DNA from: Parus major
Taxonomy: Eukaryota > Chordata > Aves > Passeriformes > Paridae
DNA: 64,000 nt
NCBI RefSeq assembly: GCF_001522545.3
Contig: NC_031799.1
Location: 45,281,326 to 45,345,325 of the forward strand
Direction of reading: 5' to 3'
The notes beneath the pieces were generated by a model. That model saw only the letters and a program-made list of their open reading frames with translations. It was not told where the DNA came from and did not search any database. The position numbers and the translations under genes were made by a program. This document shows, piece by piece, positions 62,272 through 64,000 of this stretch. The first letter of the stretch is position 1. Each line of letters begins with the position of its first letter.

Positions 62272-63100
62272 TATCACAGACTCACAGGATGGCTGAGGCT
62301 GGAACAGATCTCTGGAGGTCATCTGGTCCAGCTCCCTCTTCTCAAGCAGGGCCAGGAAGAGTCAATTGCCCAGGACCATGTCAAGTGGCTTTTGAAGATT
62401 TCCGAGGAGGCATAATCACAGTCTCTCTGTGTGCCAGTGTTTTACCACACCTACAGCAAAAAATTAATTCGTGGTATTCAGAAAGAACCTTTTGTGTTTC
62501 ATTTAGTATCCACTGCCTCTCACCGGGCAACATTGAGAAGAGCTTGGCTTCACTGCTTTTCAACCTCCCTTCTGGTCTCTGCATGCATTGGTAAGATTCC
62601 CTTCTGAACCATCTCTTTTTCCAGCTGTACAGTCTCAGCTTTCTAAATCTTTCCTCACATGAGAAATGCACCAGACCCTTAATGCCACAGTGGTGCTTTG
62701 CTGGACCCTCCCAATATGTCCGTGCCTCTCTTGTACTGGTGATACCACAACTGGAACCCAATTCCAGCGCTGGTGTGGTCTCAACACTAATGAGACAACT
62801 TCCCCAGTTTTTGGAGGTATATCACACCAGGATTCATGGCTTTATCTTTGTCTAGTTTACATAAGTGTTCCCTGACCTGATCACTTTTTGAGGTGTTCTT
62901 TCCTCCAGACTTCACCTGGAGGGCTCTGGGATTCCTGAGGGCCAGTCTCGCCAGTGCAGTCTGAGGAAAAGAGGGCATTAAGTACTTGTGTTTTGCAATG
63001 TCCAGTCTCAACAGGACTCCCACTTCATTCAACACTGGGCCCACATTTTTACTGGCCTTCCTTTTGTCACTACGTACTTTTAAAAGCTTTTACAGAAGCT
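62272..63100 (-). mobile_element. CR1 LINE with internal deletion
   Basis: The first 535 bases are the 3' end and C-terminal RT region on the minus strand, with + strand landmarks tcacagactcacaggatggc, 'gaggtcatctggtccagctc', 'tctttttccagctgtacagtc' and 'cgctggtgtggtctcaa'. Near 62808 the match jumps to the linker and RT N-terminus. There the minus frame 62787-63044 reads NVGPVLNEVGVLLRLD-like, then SDQVREHLCKLDKDKAMNPG, which corresponds to the segment just before the RT core. The RT catalytic core, about one kilobase, is missing between the two parts. It ends around 'tcactacgtacttttaaaag' (63068-63087). Confidence 0.87.
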
Positions 63101-64000
63101 TGAGTCTGGATTCTGAATGGATCATTTCCTCACTAATTATGTGTGCTTAATGAATCAATAAACCACTTGGATTTTCTTTGATTAAAATTAAGACAACTGA
63201 CCAATTTTTCATTGGGATCTCTATCCAGATTGATGTAGAAGCAATACAAGCTTCCCTTCAAATCCTCATTCAGAGGCTGATCAAAAGCTTTTCTTTTTCT
63301 TTGGACATCTCTCTAATCTGTCCTGCTCTCAGTCCCCTCCACTGACTTGCAGTGGAAATTATGAGACATCTTCCCATTTTTATTCTTTTTGGCAGATAGT
63401 ATTTACTAGTGAATCTCCTTCCCTATACCTGGAAATCCATGTTACCAATTTCCCATATGATGTACATGCAATTTTAACTCCTGGAAATATGCAACTGCTG
63501 GAAGAGTGTATAGCAATCCTGAGTACTTCAGCATCTGCTCATTATTTTTGCCACTTTGGAGCAAGTGGTGCACTTAGTGTGTCTCGTCTCAAAGAGGCAA
63601 TTTTATTCTTCATAAGGCTTGAAGGTTTAAAGTGCATTTTCTCTGCCGGTATGAGAGTCATGACAGACATTTGCACCAAATGGGAACAAGCACAAAAGAA
63701 GCACACAAAGGACATACAGATTATAAAGAAGATATTTTAACTTTTTGCATGTCTTGTCCTAAGTTTATTATTGTATCATAATTAGACAGCCTTCAATCCC
63801 TCCTCCAGGAAGCCAGAGTGTTAGGAATCACAAAATCTGTCAGCTTTCTGCCAGTCCATGATAACTAATCCTTCTTTTGTTTGACTCCCTGCAGTTTTAA
63901 CTTTGTGGCGACAGACATGGGATGACACATGGCATTCCATACAAGTCAACATTTCCCTCTTTTTGTTGTTAAAGTTTCTTCATTAGTGAGCTCACAGTAT
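63101..64000. other. Unassigned sequence at the window end
   Basis: No gene or repeat recognised. The 83-codon frame at 63489-63740 (+) has no known motif. Confidence 0.45.

Noticed and set aside
1..64000. CRISPR arrays, operons, prokaryotic or phage systems, tRNA and rRNA genes
   Set aside because: Composition, CR1 LINEs and ERV LTRs show a vertebrate nuclear genome; no regularly spaced repeats or cloverleaf-type sequences were noticed.

Overview
The window looks like a piece of a bird genome, possibly a songbird. It is AT-rich, non-coding DNA carrying many old chicken-repeat-1 (CR1) LINE copies and avian-type endogenous retrovirus (ERV) long terminal repeats (LTRs). I recognise no intact host protein-coding gene, no tRNA or rRNA gene, and no CRISPR or prokaryotic feature. 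The repeat identifications rest on remembered family characters and on comparisons between copies inside the window. No database search was possible, so subfamily names are not given and most borders are good to about 10-30 bases.

Layout. 1-6.2 kb: mostly unassigned sequence with two CR1 fragments (205-465, 3913-3965). 6.3-8.3 kb: a strongly CpG-rich block, the best candidate in the window for a promoter/CpG island, with a good splice-donor-like site after 7845 on the + strand. 8.4-12.8 kb: a CR1 3' end, then unassigned AT-rich DNA. 12.8-14.6 kb: a second, smaller GC-rich block (12825-13215), then a decayed ERV consisting of part of an LTR, protease and reverse-transcriptase remnants, and an LTR reduced to its two inverted ends. 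14.6-21.6 kb: unassigned. 21.6-24.1 kb: an internally deleted CR1, then an LTR split by a second CR1. 24.1-31.2 kb: unassigned apart from a GC-rich, possibly ERV-derived patch (26.75-27.47 kb). 31.2-32.5 kb: a CR1 fossil that keeps pieces of both reading frames. 36.6-37.4 kb: a minus-strand ERV LTR. 38.0-40.6 kb: a CR1 3' end and an LTR that contains another LTR. 41.6-42.4 kb: CR1. 46.4-48.5 kb: the longest CR1 fossil, about 2.1 kb. 56.0-56.6 kb: CR1. 61.3-63.1 kb: a minus-strand LTR and an internally deleted CR1. The remainder shows only simple repeats.

The elements do not form a pathway. The layering records order of events: two LTRs of the same family (22.9 kb and 39.0 kb) were each later split by a younger element, and aligning the two copies defines both insertions. 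CR1 copies lie on both strands (seven minus, four plus). All are broken by stops, frameshifts, 5' truncation or internal deletion, so none could move now. The points most worth a second look are the collapsed palindromic LTR at 14480-14626, the two nested insertions, the orphan CpG-rich blocks, and the repeated internal-deletion structure of the CR1 copies.
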